Assembly: GCA_964596165.1 (NCBI GenBank)
Contig: CAZQTW010000030.1
Location: 6,838-70,837, forward strand
Direction of reading: 5' to 3'
DNA length: 64,000 bases
Origin: CAYUQT01 sp964596165
GTDB taxonomy: Bacteria; Planctomycetota; Phycisphaerae; UBA1845; JAFGLZ01
A model generated the notes under the pieces. It did no database searches. It saw only the letters and a list, made by a program, of their open reading frames with translations, and had not been told where the DNA came from. This document shows, one piece after another, positions 1 through 9,297 of this stretch (within the stretch, counting starts at the first letter, position 1; the number at the start of each line of letters is the position of its first letter). The position numbers and the translations under genes were made by a program.

Positions 1-1
1 C

Positions 2-1690
2 CGATCGCTGTGGGATTTCTGGACGCGGCACGCGCGGGTCGAATTCGAGGGGATCAACCTGCTCGGCATGGCGCGGTACCGCCACCGGACCTGCCTGGCC
101 CGCATGGCATTCGTCGCCTATGTGATCGAGCGGGCGATCGAAGAACGGCGTCCCGGCGCCGTCGTGGTCTTCGAGGAGCCCGTCGGACACGGCCTGAATC
201 CGCCGGACGACTACCACAAGATGCCCGTCCTGTTCATGCTGACCCGCGGCATCGCCGAACAACACGGGATCTCGGTTGATGCGATCCCGCGGGCGGAACA
301 GATCGGGCGAAGCCCCTATGTGGATCTCGTCGCCCAAGGCGGCCGCCGGCAATTGAAGCCGGTGGAGCCGGAACGTATCCTCGGCAAGCGCCCGTTCGTC
401 CTCTTCGCCGGCAGCGGCGTGGATCTCATCCGTCAGCTCCCGCTGATCCGACGGATCCACGAAGGGGGCCGGTACGCCGCGGTGCAACTGTACAAGACCG
501 CCGGGGAATCCCAACTCGGGGCGATGCGCGCGGCGGGCCATGTCGTCTGGCACGACTCGCAGGTGACGCAGGACGCCCCGCGCATCGAATCCTTCGCGTT
601 CGTCGATGAGGCCAGAGCGGCCTTCGGCGCGGCGCGGGCCCAAGCGCCTGCCGAGTTGCGCGGCGTCCTCGCGAACCCGCATCTGAAGCCGCACTTTGAT
701 TTCCTGTTCGGCCCCTACGCCCAAGGGATGGCCAGACACGTCCGCGCGTGGACGCACTTCTTCGGCCGCTGCCGGCCCGAGCTGCTGGTCGTCAACTACG
801 TCGCGCCGATCAACGATGTCGCCATCCACATGGGAATCCCCGGGCTTGCCCTGACGCACGCCCTGATGCTCGTCGGCGTCGATGAATGGTTCCTGGACTT
901 CCCGGGCTTTCACATCGGCGCCATCGGCCGGCCACACAAGGACAAGCTCATCGCCGCGGGTTTGCCGCCCGACCGAATTCACGTGGTCGGCGACCCGCGA
1001 ATCGACGAGATACTCCATCTTATGGAGAAAGACCCCGGCCTCGGCGACGAGGCGTCGCGACACAAGATTCGCTCCGATCTGGACGTTTACCCGCATCAGC
1101 GGATGGTCCTGTTGTTGATCAGCCGGCTGGCCACGTTGCCACACGAGAACGGCCTGCCGATCACCGACTGGGCGGATGCCGTCCGGTGCTTCGAAGGTAT
1201 CGCATCCATCGCCGCCCGCCGTCCGGAGTGGCGGTGGGTCGTCAAAGCCCACCCGCGATTCGATCAGCCCCAACTGTATGAGCGAACCAATGCCAACCTC
1301 CCGATCGACCGGCGGATGGTTGTGCTCCGTGACGAGCCGCTCGACGAATTGGTCAAGGCGTCGGACGCCGTCGTCGTGTTCAACGTGGTCTCTTCCGGCC
1401 TGATCGAGGCCTCTTTCCGCCCGCGACCCGTGTTCATGTTCAGGCAGAGCATGCCCTGGTATTGGCCCACACAACGGGCGATGGACGGCTGGCTCCACGT
1501 GTCATCGGTGGATCAACTTGAAACGGAGCTGGATTCCACGTTCAGTAGCCGGGCCGAATACGACGCTCGGGTGAAGCAGACTCGTGAAGCGCTGTGCCGC
1601 TACTTGGGCGGCGAACCCGTCCCGAGCCTGCCACTATGTGTGGCGGCCGTGGAGGAGATTCTTGCGCGCAGGCCTCAGGCTCAGCGGTAG
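2..1690 (+). CDS. GT-B-like surface polysaccharide transferase, 5' partial
   Basis: The frame is open to the left edge, so the true start lies outside the window; an internal ATG at 68 would give 540 residues. The visible 562 residues resemble the CDP-glycerol glycerophosphotransferase / capsule-polysaccharide / UDP-GlcNAc 2-epimerase-like GT-B superfamily. HVVGDPRID (near residue 328 of the visible part) looks like the conserved GNPR-type strand. VKAHPR (near 413), DELVKASDAVV and SSGLIEA (near 463) look like the nucleotide-binding C-terminal lobe. No signal peptide or membrane segment is visible, so a cytoplasmic role in making a cell-surface glycan or teichoic-acid-like polymer is inferred. 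The acceptor and donor cannot be read from the sequence. A radical SAM gene follows on the same strand after 193 bp. Confidence 0.7.
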   Translation, partial: RSLWDFWTRHARVEFEGINLLGMARYRHRTCLARMAFVAYVIERAIEERRPGAVVVFEEPVGHGLNPPDDYHKMPVLFMLTRGIAEQHGISVDAIPRAEQIGRSPYVDLVAQGGRRQLKPVEPERILGKRPFVLFAGSGVDLIRQLPLIRRIHEGGRYAAVQLYKTAGESQLGAMRAAGHVVWHDSQVTQDAPRIESFAFVDEARAAFGAARAQAPAELRGVLANPHLKPHFDFLFGPYAQGMARHVRAWTHFFGRCRPELLVVNYVAPINDVAIHMGIPGLALTHALMLVGVDEWFLDFPGFHIGAIGRPHKDKLIAAGLPPDRIHVVGDPRIDEILHLMEKDPGLGDEASRHKIRSDLDVYPHQRMVLLLISRLATLPHENGLPITDWADAVRCFEGIASIAARRPEWRWVVKAHPRFDQPQLYERTNANLPIDRRMVVLRDEPLDELVKASDAVVVFNVVSSGLIEASFRPRPVFMFRQSMPWYWPTQRAMDGWLHVSSVDQLETELDSTFSSRAEYDARVKQTREALCRYLGGEPVPSLPLCVAAVEEILARRPQAQR

Positions 1691-1816
1691 TTGCGCCGGC
1701 CAGAAAGATGTTCATTCATTACCCTGCCGGATTAGGCCGATAAATAGGCAGGTGGTCCTCTATTTGACGGATCGCAACTCATTGGTGGAAAGGGGCATAG
1801 CGTTTCACGTGTGGAT

Positions 1817-1868
1817 GTAGCGGCCGGCACCATCGCCGGCCGATGTCCGGCCTGCGGTCCGCAGGCCG
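1817..1868. repeat. GC-rich dispersed palindromic repeat, copy 1
   Basis: This starts with GTAGCGGCCGGCA and holds two stem-loops: GGCCGGC/GCCGGCC (1822-1828 with 1835-1841) and CGGCCTGC/GCAGGCCG (1848-1855 with 1861-1868). The first 13 bases recur at 3497, after the next gene. It lies just before the radical SAM start, so it could act as a processing or attenuation structure, but it looks more like a dispersed repeat. Confidence 0.45.
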
Positions 1869-1883
1869 CCACGGGGCAAGGGC

Positions 1884-3479
1884 ATGGACAAAGTCGTCCT
1901 GTATCAGCCGTCGTATTACCCCCCCGGGGCTCCGGGTTCACCGTCGACCCCGCTGGCGCTGTTGTATCTCGCCGACGCACTCGAACGCGTCGGCATCGAT
2001 TCGGTCCTGATCGACGCAGAAACGCATCCCAATCACCTCGATGCCCTCGTAGACGAATCAAAGGACGCGCTGGCGGTCGGGATCAGCACGATGAGCGGGC
2101 ACCAGCTTGCGAACGCGATCACGGCCGCGAAGGCGCTCAAGGCGAAGCGCCCGGACACGCTGCTGATATGGGGCGGCTGGCACCCGTCGATGGTCCCCGA
2201 ACAAACGGCGCAGGATCCGCTCGTGGATCTCGTCGTGCGGGGACCCGGCGAAGAGACGCTCATCGAAATCCTCCAGGCGAAGCGAGGCGACTGGGACGGC
2301 ATCCTGGGCGTGACCTGGCGCGACAAGAGCGGCCACGTCTTCAGCACGCCCGACCGAGGCTTCGGCGGCCTGCGAGAGGATCGGCGGCTCCCCTGGCACA
2401 AGATCGACATGGACAAGTACGGGGGCAAGCGGGCCGTCGGCGACGATCACGGCGACAACTTCTCGGCAACCGGCGGGTCGCCATTCATGTACATGGCCTC
2501 GTGCGGCTGCGTCTACGGCTGCCGCTTCTGCGAGACGAACACGATCTACGGGCGGAAGTGGCACGCCTTGCCCGCCGAAAAGGTCTTGGACGAGCTGGAA
2601 GAACTCTATAAGAAGTGGGGCAAAGAGGTCTTCTACTTCGTCGACCCCGAACTGTTCATCAACATCCGCCGCGCCAAGGCGATCATGCAGGGGATCATCG
2701 ACCGCAAGCTGCGGATCCTGTGGAAGGGCCAGGTCCGCTACGAACACGTCGCGCGAATGGGCGTCGAGGGGATGAAACTCGCCTACGAAAGCGGCTGCCG
2801 CCAGGTCGGCATGGGGGCGGAGAGCGGCTCGCCCGAGATGATCGAGGCGATCAACAAGGGCAGCGATCCGAAGGACGCTTACGAGGCCGCGAGAGTCCTG
2901 AAGGAAGCCGGAATCGTCGGCCAGTTCAACCTGATCTTCGGCTGGCCCTTCGAGCAGCCCAAACATGTGAAAGAAAACCTGAGATTCGCCGCCAACCTCA
3001 AACGGGCGAATTCCGATTGCCTGTTGCCGCTGTACTTCTACGCGCCGCTTCCCGGCACTCCGATGACCGAGGATGCGATCCGGTATGGTTTCGAGCCGCC
3101 GCAGACGATGCGCGAATGGGCGGAGAAGGTGTATCCGTTCTCCGAGCCGGTCGCGCCGTGGATCCGGCATCCCAAGTGGTTCAAGGATTACGTCTATCGC
3201 GTGATCATCTTCTATCTACCGCTGGCGTTCCCCGGCGAAATCACCCGCGGCACTCTCAAGCATATCCGCAGCCGCATGCGCCGGCTTCCGGATCTGTTGT
3301 GGATCTGGCCGGCGCACCTGCTGGCGAAGATCCGCGTGGCGACGGAGTTTTACGGCCTGCCCTTCGAGTGGCGGCTGTTCAATCTTCTCAAGAAGATCCT
3401 TCCGGCGTCCGTCGCACACCGGAGCAAGGATTTCCAGCAGGTCCACCGACCCGCAACACGACAAGCAGCCCTGGGGTAG
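1884..3479 (+). CDS. B12-binding-type radical SAM protein
   Basis: The product has 531 residues. Residues 1-150 look like the Rossmann-like cobalamin-binding domain found in front of many radical SAM proteins (SPSTPLALLYLADAL, then VGISTMSGHQLANAI and LLIWGGWHPS), without the classical DxHxxG. The radical SAM cluster motif is C209-x3-C213-x2-C216 (CVYGCRFC), followed by a TIM-barrel-like stretch with GMGAESGSPEMIEAINKG and the late strand FNLIFGWPFEQP. By family, such proteins do methylations or rearrangements on lipids, pigments or natural products. The substrate is unknown. The ATG at 1884 follows a purine-rich GGGGCAAGGG. No partner gene is next to it apart from the upstream glycan transferase on the same strand. 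Confidence 0.85.
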   Translation: MDKVVLYQPSYYPPGAPGSPSTPLALLYLADALERVGIDSVLIDAETHPNHLDALVDESKDALAVGISTMSGHQLANAITAAKALKAKRPDTLLIWGGWHPSMVPEQTAQDPLVDLVVRGPGEETLIEILQAKRGDWDGILGVTWRDKSGHVFSTPDRGFGGLREDRRLPWHKIDMDKYGGKRAVGDDHGDNFSATGGSPFMYMASCGCVYGCRFCETNTIYGRKWHALPAEKVLDELEELYKKWGKEVFYFVDPELFINIRRAKAIMQGIIDRKLRILWKGQVRYEHVARMGVEGMKLAYESGCRQVGMGAESGSPEMIEAINKGSDPKDAYEAARVLKEAGIVGQFNLIFGWPFEQPKHVKENLRFAANLKRANSDCLLPLYFYAPLPGTPMTEDAIRYGFEPPQTMREWAEKVYPFSEPVAPWIRHPKWFKDYVYRVIIFYLPLAFPGEITRGTLKHIRSRMRRLPDLLWIWPAHLLAKIRVATEFYGLPFEWRLFNLLKKILPASVAHRSKDFQQVHRPATRQAALG

Positions 3480-3496
3480 AGCGGTTTACGACCGAC

Positions 3497-3523
3497 GTAG
3501 CGGCCGGCATCCTCGCTGCCCGG
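3497..3523. repeat. GC-rich dispersed repeat, copy 2 (degenerate)
   Basis: GTAGCGGCCGGCA is repeated exactly from copy 1 at 1817, then CCTCG and a poorer second arm. It sits 17 bases after the radical SAM stop. The rest of the gap to 3701 shows no gene. Confidence 0.4.
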
Positions 3524-3701
3524 ACCTGATCGTCCCTACGGGACGCACGGGTTCATGTAACCCACCTCAGTGTCGAGCGGGAGCGGTTGCATCCCCTGCA
3601 TCGTGTCGGACAGCACGTCACCGGATCAACACGGTCCGGCTCGGCATCGCCGGGTTCACCCGCCTCTTACCTTAGGGCCCATCCGCCTACTTCGCCCGGC
3701 T

Positions 3702-5027
3702 TCATTCGACGAGCTTCAGCGTGTACTTGTAGGCGTCCGCATCGTAGATGTGCGTCGCGCTCTCGCCGTAGGCCGTCAGATAGAGTTCCAACTCGTGCGT
3801 CTCCCGATTCTCCAGCAGCGAGAAGTTCGAGAATTGAACCGCATCCGTCTGACTCGGCTGCCGATCGTCGATGGCCGTCACGGTGTTTCGCTTCAGCGAC
3901 GGGGTCTTCTCATCGACCTCCGCGATCACCAGGGGGTAGCGGGGCGAATTCCCATTGGGCGGCTCGGCCGTGATGTTGCCGAACCAGTAGAGCTTTTTCG
4001 TTACGCTGTGCCGGATCATACGATGGATGCTCGACGGCGAATAGAAGCTCGACCCGTCGTCGTACGTCCATTCCCTGACCTCGCTGAGCGTCAGGCCGCC
4101 GTCGCTCGAAACGCTGTACCACTTGCGGCCGGGCGCCGCCTTGATGTCGAGACCGGCGTTGGAGCCTCGCCAGACGACGAGGACGCGCCCGTCGCTCAGC
4201 TCGGCCACCTCGGGCTCCATCATGCCCCGCGATGAGACGTGGCGCGGCAGCCACACCGGTTTGCCCGCCGTCCATTCGTAGTCGCCCTGCCGGGTGTTCC
4301 ACCGGCCCACGAAACACCGCGAGCCGATGGACCGTTCGCCCGCCGCGATGTCCCACGTCTTGATCTTGTAAGGATTGGGATCGGGTGCGTCGTGGGGGAT
4401 GTTCGAGGCCGCCACGGCATGGATCAGCGTCCCGTTGCTGTGACGGATCACGTTGTTGCCCACGTACGCCAGGTTTCGCTTGAGGAAGGCCGGCTTGATC
4501 GGGTCGTTCGGGTCGAACGGATCTCCGTCTTCGTATCGGAGCTGTCGCGGCGTCGACCACGTCTTGCCGAGATCGCGCGAGATGCGCGAATAGGTGAAGT
4601 TGTGATATGTGCCGTCGCGCGCGATCTGGCGGAGCCACATGTCGACCAGGACGCCGGCCTCCGGATCGAAGAGCTTGGGTCCCGACCCCTCCCAGACCTC
4701 GACCTTCTTCGGATAACTCAGCGTCGGAGGCATCGGCGTGAAGCCGGACCACGTGCGGCCATTATCCGTCGACAGGCGGAACTTGGGCTCATCCGGCACA
4801 TCGTCGCGGCGCTCGAGGGCGTGGATCTCCATGCGTTCGAGCTTCGGCCCGACGTAACACACCGACACCATCGCGGCCGACTTGGGCACGGGGTGCTTCG
4901 CATAGAGCTCCTTCTTGATTGCTACGATCGGCCGGTTGGTCTTCCAGGGTGGCTTCGCCGCGTTTTCTTCTGCGAAGACTGGATGTCCAAGAAGTGCGGC
5001 AAACACCGTCAGAATGAGAAGTCGCAT
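3702..5027 (-). CDS. secreted sialidase-family (BNR/Asp-box) protein
   Basis: The product has 441 residues. The start at 5027 (MRLLILTVFAALLGHPVFAEE) gives a clean signal peptide and is preceded by GGAG; the longer upstream reading lacks these and was not used. Asp-box repeats (S-x-D-x-G-x-T-W) appear as STDNGRTWSG near residue 87, SRDLGKTWS near 152 and SSDGGLTLS near 309, the mark of six-bladed propeller sialidases. By family these cleave or bind terminal sugars such as sialic acid outside the cytoplasm. The catalytic Tyr/Glu set was not confirmed, so the substrate is open. It lies in a run of exported proteins with the next gene (5182-6780) on the same strand. Confidence 0.8.
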   Translation of the reverse strand: MRLLILTVFAALLGHPVFAEENAAKPPWKTNRPIVAIKKELYAKHPVPKSAAMVSVCYVGPKLERMEIHALERRDDVPDEPKFRLSTDNGRTWSGFTPMPPTLSYPKKVEVWEGSGPKLFDPEAGVLVDMWLRQIARDGTYHNFTYSRISRDLGKTWSTPRQLRYEDGDPFDPNDPIKPAFLKRNLAYVGNNVIRHSNGTLIHAVAASNIPHDAPDPNPYKIKTWDIAAGERSIGSRCFVGRWNTRQGDYEWTAGKPVWLPRHVSSRGMMEPEVAELSDGRVLVVWRGSNAGLDIKAAPGRKWYSVSSDGGLTLSEVREWTYDDGSSFYSPSSIHRMIRHSVTKKLYWFGNITAEPPNGNSPRYPLVIAEVDEKTPSLKRNTVTAIDDRQPSQTDAVQFSNFSLLENRETHELELYLTAYGESATHIYDADAYKYTLKLVE

Positions 5028-5181
5028 GGGATCACTCCAGTGGGCCGCCGCATGGCCTGATTCATTTGCTCCAGAACCCCAAAACACAGCGTGCATCTTG
5101 ACGTCCCTTCCCCCCTTTGACAAAGCGACACTGAAGGGGGTCACGTCCCCCCCCCCTTGATAAGGGGGGATTCCGGGGGAT

Positions 5182-6780
5182 CTACGGTTCCACCTTCACC
5201 TCTCGCTCGGCGCGCCCCGCCCGTCCCGCGTCGTCCCAGGCGAGGAGCGTCACGCGGTACGTCCCCCGTCTATGATAGGTGTGGACGGGTTGGGCGTCGA
5301 TCGACGGCAACCCGTCGCCGAAGTCCCACAACAGCGCGGCGATCTTGCCCTTGGCGGCGCGGGATGCGTGAACGAAGGTCGCGGGCTCACCGACGCGAAC
5401 GAGCTTGGGCGCGTCGAAGGCCGCGACCGGAGCGGCATGCCCGAACGGCTTGCCCGCCGGCAAGGCATTGCTCCCGTTGCCCGCCACGACGCAATCGACC
5501 CACTCGAGCGCCGAGTAGTCTCCCGGTCCCACGACGGCCGGACCCTTGTTGCCCTTGATCACGCACCGAATGAAGGTCAGTTGATCGACCTTCGCCCCGA
5601 TCAACTGGAGGCCGAACCGCCCGTTCCCGCTGAACTCGCACTCCTCGAAGGTTGTGCGGCTGACGTTGCCGCAGGTGCGGAAGCCGTGCCCCTCGTCGCC
5701 GGGATACCAGACCTTTCCCTTGCCCACCGGCATATCAGAGAACGTGCAGCGATAGAAGTAGTGATACGCGATGCCGGCCGTCTCGCCCTGGAGCTGGGCG
5801 CCCCACTGGTTGCAGTCGCGAACGGTGTTCCGCGCCCAGAAGACGTAGTCCTTCTTCAGATCGGCCGAGACCGAGAGTCCGATCTTCTGCCCGCCGTCGA
5901 TCGTGTTGTCGGTGAGGACCAGGTAGGAACCGACCGCCTCGATCCCGCAGAACTTGTATTCGCCCGATGTGTCGCCGATGACGTTCCGCCGGGCGGCGCC
6001 CCAGTCGCACCCGCCGAAGCTCAGCCAATGATCGATGCGGTTGTCTTCGATGACGGCCCGATCGCACCCACCCCAGACCTCGATGCCGAGGCCTTCGCCG
6101 CCCGAACCGCTCACGGTGTTGCCGCGAATCTCGAGATCCGTCGAGCCGTTGTCGCCGAAGATGCCGCCGCGGCCGGTCTTGCCGATCGTGTTGCGAAGAA
6201 TGCGATTCCGCGACGAACCCCAGCTCAGGCGAATCCCCCCTCCGAAATCCGCACCGACCCCGATGTTCTCGATCCGGCAGTCGGCAATGACGCTGTCCGT
6301 CACGCCGTTCTGCCTCGTCGGGTTCGTCCCGGAGAATAGAATGCCGTGCGGCCCGAACGCCTTGCTTTTGACCAGGTTTCGAATGGTCACGTGGTGGACG
6401 TTCAGCCGCCGCGCGCCGCCTGCCGTGATGCCTTGCGAGGCGTTTGGATTCCCCGCCCCGTCCAACGTTAGGTCGGAGACCTCGACCTCCTGGCAACTCG
6501 ATAACTGGAGCATCACCGCGGGACGGTCTCCGACGAATCGAACGATCGTCTTGTCCTGGCCCGCACCTTTCACGTTCGTCTGTGATTTCGGCTGAATCGG
6601 TCCGGTGATCGTGAACGTCCCGGCCGGCAACGACACCGTGTCGCCCGGCGACGAGTGGTTGATCGCCGCCGTGATGGCGGCCGAGTCGTTTCCGACCACA
6701 GCAATGACCTTGGCCTCGGCGAATGACGACGACAGCGGCAATCCCACGGCGACGACCATCGCCAGAGCGTGCGTCTTCAC
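5182..6780 (-). CDS. secreted right-handed beta-helix protein with C-terminal PKD domain
   Basis: The product has 532 residues. The start is the GTG at 6780: GGGAGG lies 7 bases upstream and a signal peptide follows directly (KTHALAMVVAVGLPLSSSFA). The same frame stays open to 8112, but the added part is low-complexity antisense sequence. Residues about 25-430 are parallel beta-helix coils of the pectate-lyase / periplasmic copper-binding type (AAINHSSPGDTVSLPAG, then many short N-x-I/V and G-I strands). The last 80 residues form a PKD domain with the hallmark WDFGDG and HTYHRRGTYRVTL. A polysaccharide lyase or polysaccharide-binding role in the periplasm or outside is inferred; catalytic residues were not assigned. 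Confidence 0.82.
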   Translation of the reverse strand: MKTHALAMVVAVGLPLSSSFAEAKVIAVVGNDSAAITAAINHSSPGDTVSLPAGTFTITGPIQPKSQTNVKGAGQDKTIVRFVGDRPAVMLQLSSCQEVEVSDLTLDGAGNPNASQGITAGGARRLNVHHVTIRNLVKSKAFGPHGILFSGTNPTRQNGVTDSVIADCRIENIGVGADFGGGIRLSWGSSRNRILRNTIGKTGRGGIFGDNGSTDLEIRGNTVSGSGGEGLGIEVWGGCDRAVIEDNRIDHWLSFGGCDWGAARRNVIGDTSGEYKFCGIEAVGSYLVLTDNTIDGGQKIGLSVSADLKKDYVFWARNTVRDCNQWGAQLQGETAGIAYHYFYRCTFSDMPVGKGKVWYPGDEGHGFRTCGNVSRTTFEECEFSGNGRFGLQLIGAKVDQLTFIRCVIKGNKGPAVVGPGDYSALEWVDCVVAGNGSNALPAGKPFGHAAPVAAFDAPKLVRVGEPATFVHASRAAKGKIAALLWDFGDGLPSIDAQPVHTYHRRGTYRVTLLAWDDAGRAGRAEREVKVEP

Positions 6781-7110
6781 GTCGTGTCCTCCCGAAGCGC
6801 GAGCGCGCTTTCTCCGGCGAGCAGATTCCCGCAAAGCCGCCGCGCAGGCAAGAGGCGTGGGGTGAGTACCGGTCGCAGGCCGCGACGATGGCCCCCGGCC
6901 GTCGCCCATCGGAGGAAGAAAAACCGTAAAACGGGGTGACGGGGCCCTTGTCCGACTCCTTTGCCGGACGTAAGAATGAGAAGGGACCGCTGAGATATCC
7001 CTCCTGGAGACCGATGTGCAGGGGTCTCCAAAGCGATCCCTCCTGATACGGCCGGACATATCCCAACGGTGAGGCAGAGGCTTGTGCTGTAGTGAAAGGG
7101 GTGAGCCGTC
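6781..7110. other. intergenic region between divergent secreted-protein genes
   Basis: No coding region is supported here. It should hold the promoters of the beta-helix gene (leftward) and the PhoPQ-related gene (rightward), but no convincing -35/-10 pair stands out. A hairpin GGAGACC/GGTCTCC (7006-7012 with 7023-7029) lies in the upstream region of the rightward gene. Confidence 0.5.
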
Positions 7111-8871
7111 ATGGTGCGCGCTGATGGGGTTGTGTCTGTACTGGTTCTGGCGGGTTCTTTCGGATTTGCGGTGGAGACGCCGGCAAGCGGCACCCAGACC
7201 GCGGGAAGGACCGCCTTGGATGACTACGTGGCCGCACCCGACCCGAGTTATCGGTGGGTGCTTCGCAAGACCGCCGTCGAGCCGGACTACAAAGGCTACA
7301 TCCTGGACATGATCTCGCAGATCTGGCGCACGCCCCAGGAGGTCAACCGGACCGAATGGCAGCACTGGGTGACGGTCGTGGTGCCCGAGGGTGTGACGAC
7401 CGATACGGCCATCCTCGTGATCGAAAGCGGCTCGAACGGCGGTGCGGTCCCCGCGCAGGTAGACCCCATCATCGCCACCGTCGCCGTGGCCACCCAGTCC
7501 GTCATTGTCTATCTCCAAATGGTCCCGAACGAGCCGCTGCGGTTCGCCGACGAGAGCTTCTCGCGAACCGAGGACGGCATCATCGCCTACACGTGGGACA
7601 AGTTCCTTCGAACGGGCGACCCGACGTGGCCGGTCCAACTTCCGATGGTCAAGTCGGCCGTCCGCGCGATGGACGCCGCTCAGGAATTCCTCGCGAGCGC
7701 CGAAGGGGGCGGCGTTGTCCTCCGCCGGTTCGTGGTGGGCGGCGGTTCCAAGCGAGGCTGGGCCACGTGGCTCACCGCCGCCGTCGATCCGCGCGTCATC
7801 GCCATTGTCCCCGTGGTGATCGACGTGCTGAACGTGGAGAAGAACTTCATCCATCATTTCGCCTCCTACGGTTTCTGGGCACCGGCCGTGGGCGATTACA
7901 CGCGGATGGGTATCATGGATTGGGTCGGCACGCCGCAGATGGCCGCGCTGATGGACATCGTCGACCCTTACGTCTACCGCGACCGCTTCACGATGCCCAA
8001 GTACCTCGTCAATGCGACGGGCGATCAGTTCTTCCGGCCCGACTCGTCGCAGTTCTACTGGGACGATCTGCCGGGCGAGAAGCATCTCCGCTACGTCCCC
8101 AACGCCGACCACAGCATGATCGGGGGAGGGTTGGAGACGGTCATCGATGCGGCCACGAGTGTGGCCGCGTACTACACGAGCCTGGTCAACGGCACGCCGC
8201 GTCCGCGGTTCTCATGGACCAATGAGTCGGACGGCTCTATTCGCGTCCGGACGATCGATACTCCCACGGCCGTGCGACTGTGGCAGGCGAGTAATCCGAC
8301 CTCGCGGGACTTCCGGCTGGAGAAGATCGGCAAGGCATGGACAAGCACGGACCTCACCGACCAGGGCGGCGGCGTGTTCGTCGGCCGGGTGTGCCAACCA
8401 CAACAGGGCTTCGTCGCGTTCATGGTCGAACTGCAATTTGACAGCGGTTGGCTGTACCCGTTCACGTACAGCACGCAGGTCCGAATCCTTCCGGAGCCGG
8501 CCACGTTGAGCGTCCGGGCGAATGTCGCCGAGTGGGGAACCGTGCTGGTCGAGCCGAACCTTGCGAGGTACTACGATCCGAACACGGTCGTCACGCTGAC
8601 GCCGCAACCGGCCGGCGGCTTCGTGTTTGTCGGATGGACCGGCGACGTTGCCGCGACGGAGACGATCGGCGAATCGCTTCGGATCACGATGGATCGAGAT
8701 CGGTCGGTGCAAGCGATGTTCGTGCCGGTCAACGATGTAGACCCCAACCACATTCAGTGGCGCCTCGGGCCCGACGGCGAATGGCACTCCTGCGGCGCGG
8801 GGACGAGCATGCCGTTGGCCACGCTGCTCGCCCTGTACGGCCTGATGATCGGCCAGGCGCGGAGGCGGTAG
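7111..8871 (+). CDS. PhoPQ-activated pathogenicity-related family protein with C-terminal repeat domain
   Basis: The product has 586 residues and starts at the ATG at 7111, after AGGGGTGA. It opens with a signal-peptide-like segment (VVSVLVLAGSFGFA). Residues about 35-460 match the PhoPQ-activated pathogenicity-related family (PF10142-like, alpha/beta-hydrolase fold). The strongest block is VVGGGSKRGWATWLTAA, with the nucleophile-elbow-like G-x-S-K-R-G, then YLVNATGDQFFRPDSSQFYW and VPNADHSM. Residues about 480-545 look like a bacterial-repeat / InlB-B-repeat module (GGFVFVGWTGD, ITMDRDRSVQAMF). The tail is CGAGTSMPLATL, a hydrophobic stretch, then RRR, which resembles a Cys-type C-terminal sorting signal. 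An esterase-like role on secreted glycans or peptides is only a guess. Confidence 0.8.
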   Translation: MVRADGVVSVLVLAGSFGFAVETPASGTQTAGRTALDDYVAAPDPSYRWVLRKTAVEPDYKGYILDMISQIWRTPQEVNRTEWQHWVTVVVPEGVTTDTAILVIESGSNGGAVPAQVDPIIATVAVATQSVIVYLQMVPNEPLRFADESFSRTEDGIIAYTWDKFLRTGDPTWPVQLPMVKSAVRAMDAAQEFLASAEGGGVVLRRFVVGGGSKRGWATWLTAAVDPRVIAIVPVVIDVLNVEKNFIHHFASYGFWAPAVGDYTRMGIMDWVGTPQMAALMDIVDPYVYRDRFTMPKYLVNATGDQFFRPDSSQFYWDDLPGEKHLRYVPNADHSMIGGGLETVIDAATSVAAYYTSLVNGTPRPRFSWTNESDGSIRVRTIDTPTAVRLWQASNPTSRDFRLEKIGKAWTSTDLTDQGGGVFVGRVCQPQQGFVAFMVELQFDSGWLYPFTYSTQVRILPEPATLSVRANVAEWGTVLVEPNLARYYDPNTVVTLTPQPAGGFVFVGWTGDVAATETIGESLRITMDRDRSVQAMFVPVNDVDPNHIQWRLGPDGEWHSCGAGTSMPLATLLALYGLMIGQARRR

Positions 8872-9297
8872 AGACAGGTTCGTACGATTGCATCTCCGCT
8901 CGGGCCGAACAGCCGCGCGGGCACGAAGACAAGGCCTTGTTGGGGGTCGAATCGAATGCTCATCGCGCGATGGCCGCGTCTTGCGGCAGTGAGCCGATGA
9001 AGAGGAATGCAGAGTGCTTTGGCCGCCGCTCCAGCGCCTTCCGGTAGACTTCATCCCGGTCCTTGCTGTACCGGAGAACCTTGCCGCCGATCACCTCAAG
9101 GGATTGATCGAGTTGCGGATCTTCGATGAGGACCCACTCCGAATCGAAACAGGTCTTGATCTCCGAATAGCGTCAGCACTTCACCCACGACAGAACTCCC
9201 GGGGCGAATCTCATACCGATTATGGCCTAGCCGACCCGGAAACAGACACCATGCCCAAGAGAGCCGCCGGCCCGCACCACCCGATCGCCCATCCAGT
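8872..9297. other. gap between PhoPQ-related and DUF4091 genes
   Basis: Apart from the broken DUF5678-like gene at 8960-9179 I see no supported gene. The right end carries the last bases after the leftward DUF4091 stop. Confidence 0.5.
8960..9179 (-). pseudogene. DUF5678-like small protein, frameshifted
   Basis: Read leftward, about 67 codons up to the TGA at 8960 give a protein-like sequence: YSEIKTCFDSEWVLIEDP, then VIGGKVLRYSKDRDEVYRKA and HSAFLFIGSLP. This matches the small DUF5678-type family, often found next to retropepsin-like genes (family recalled, not searched). The frame hits a TGA just upstream of YSEIK with no start codon. A GTG at 9179 would start the gene if one base were out of register (220 bp, not a multiple of 3). 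I therefore read it as a single frameshift near 9165, either a real pseudogene or a sequencing error. No aspartyl-protease partner is present. Confidence 0.5.

Noticed and set aside
5182..8112. A 976-codon leftward frame covering the beta-helix gene and half of the PhoPQ-related gene
   Set aside because: The part right of 6780 is antisense of a real gene and low-complexity; the GTG at 6780 has a good ribosome-binding site and signal peptide.
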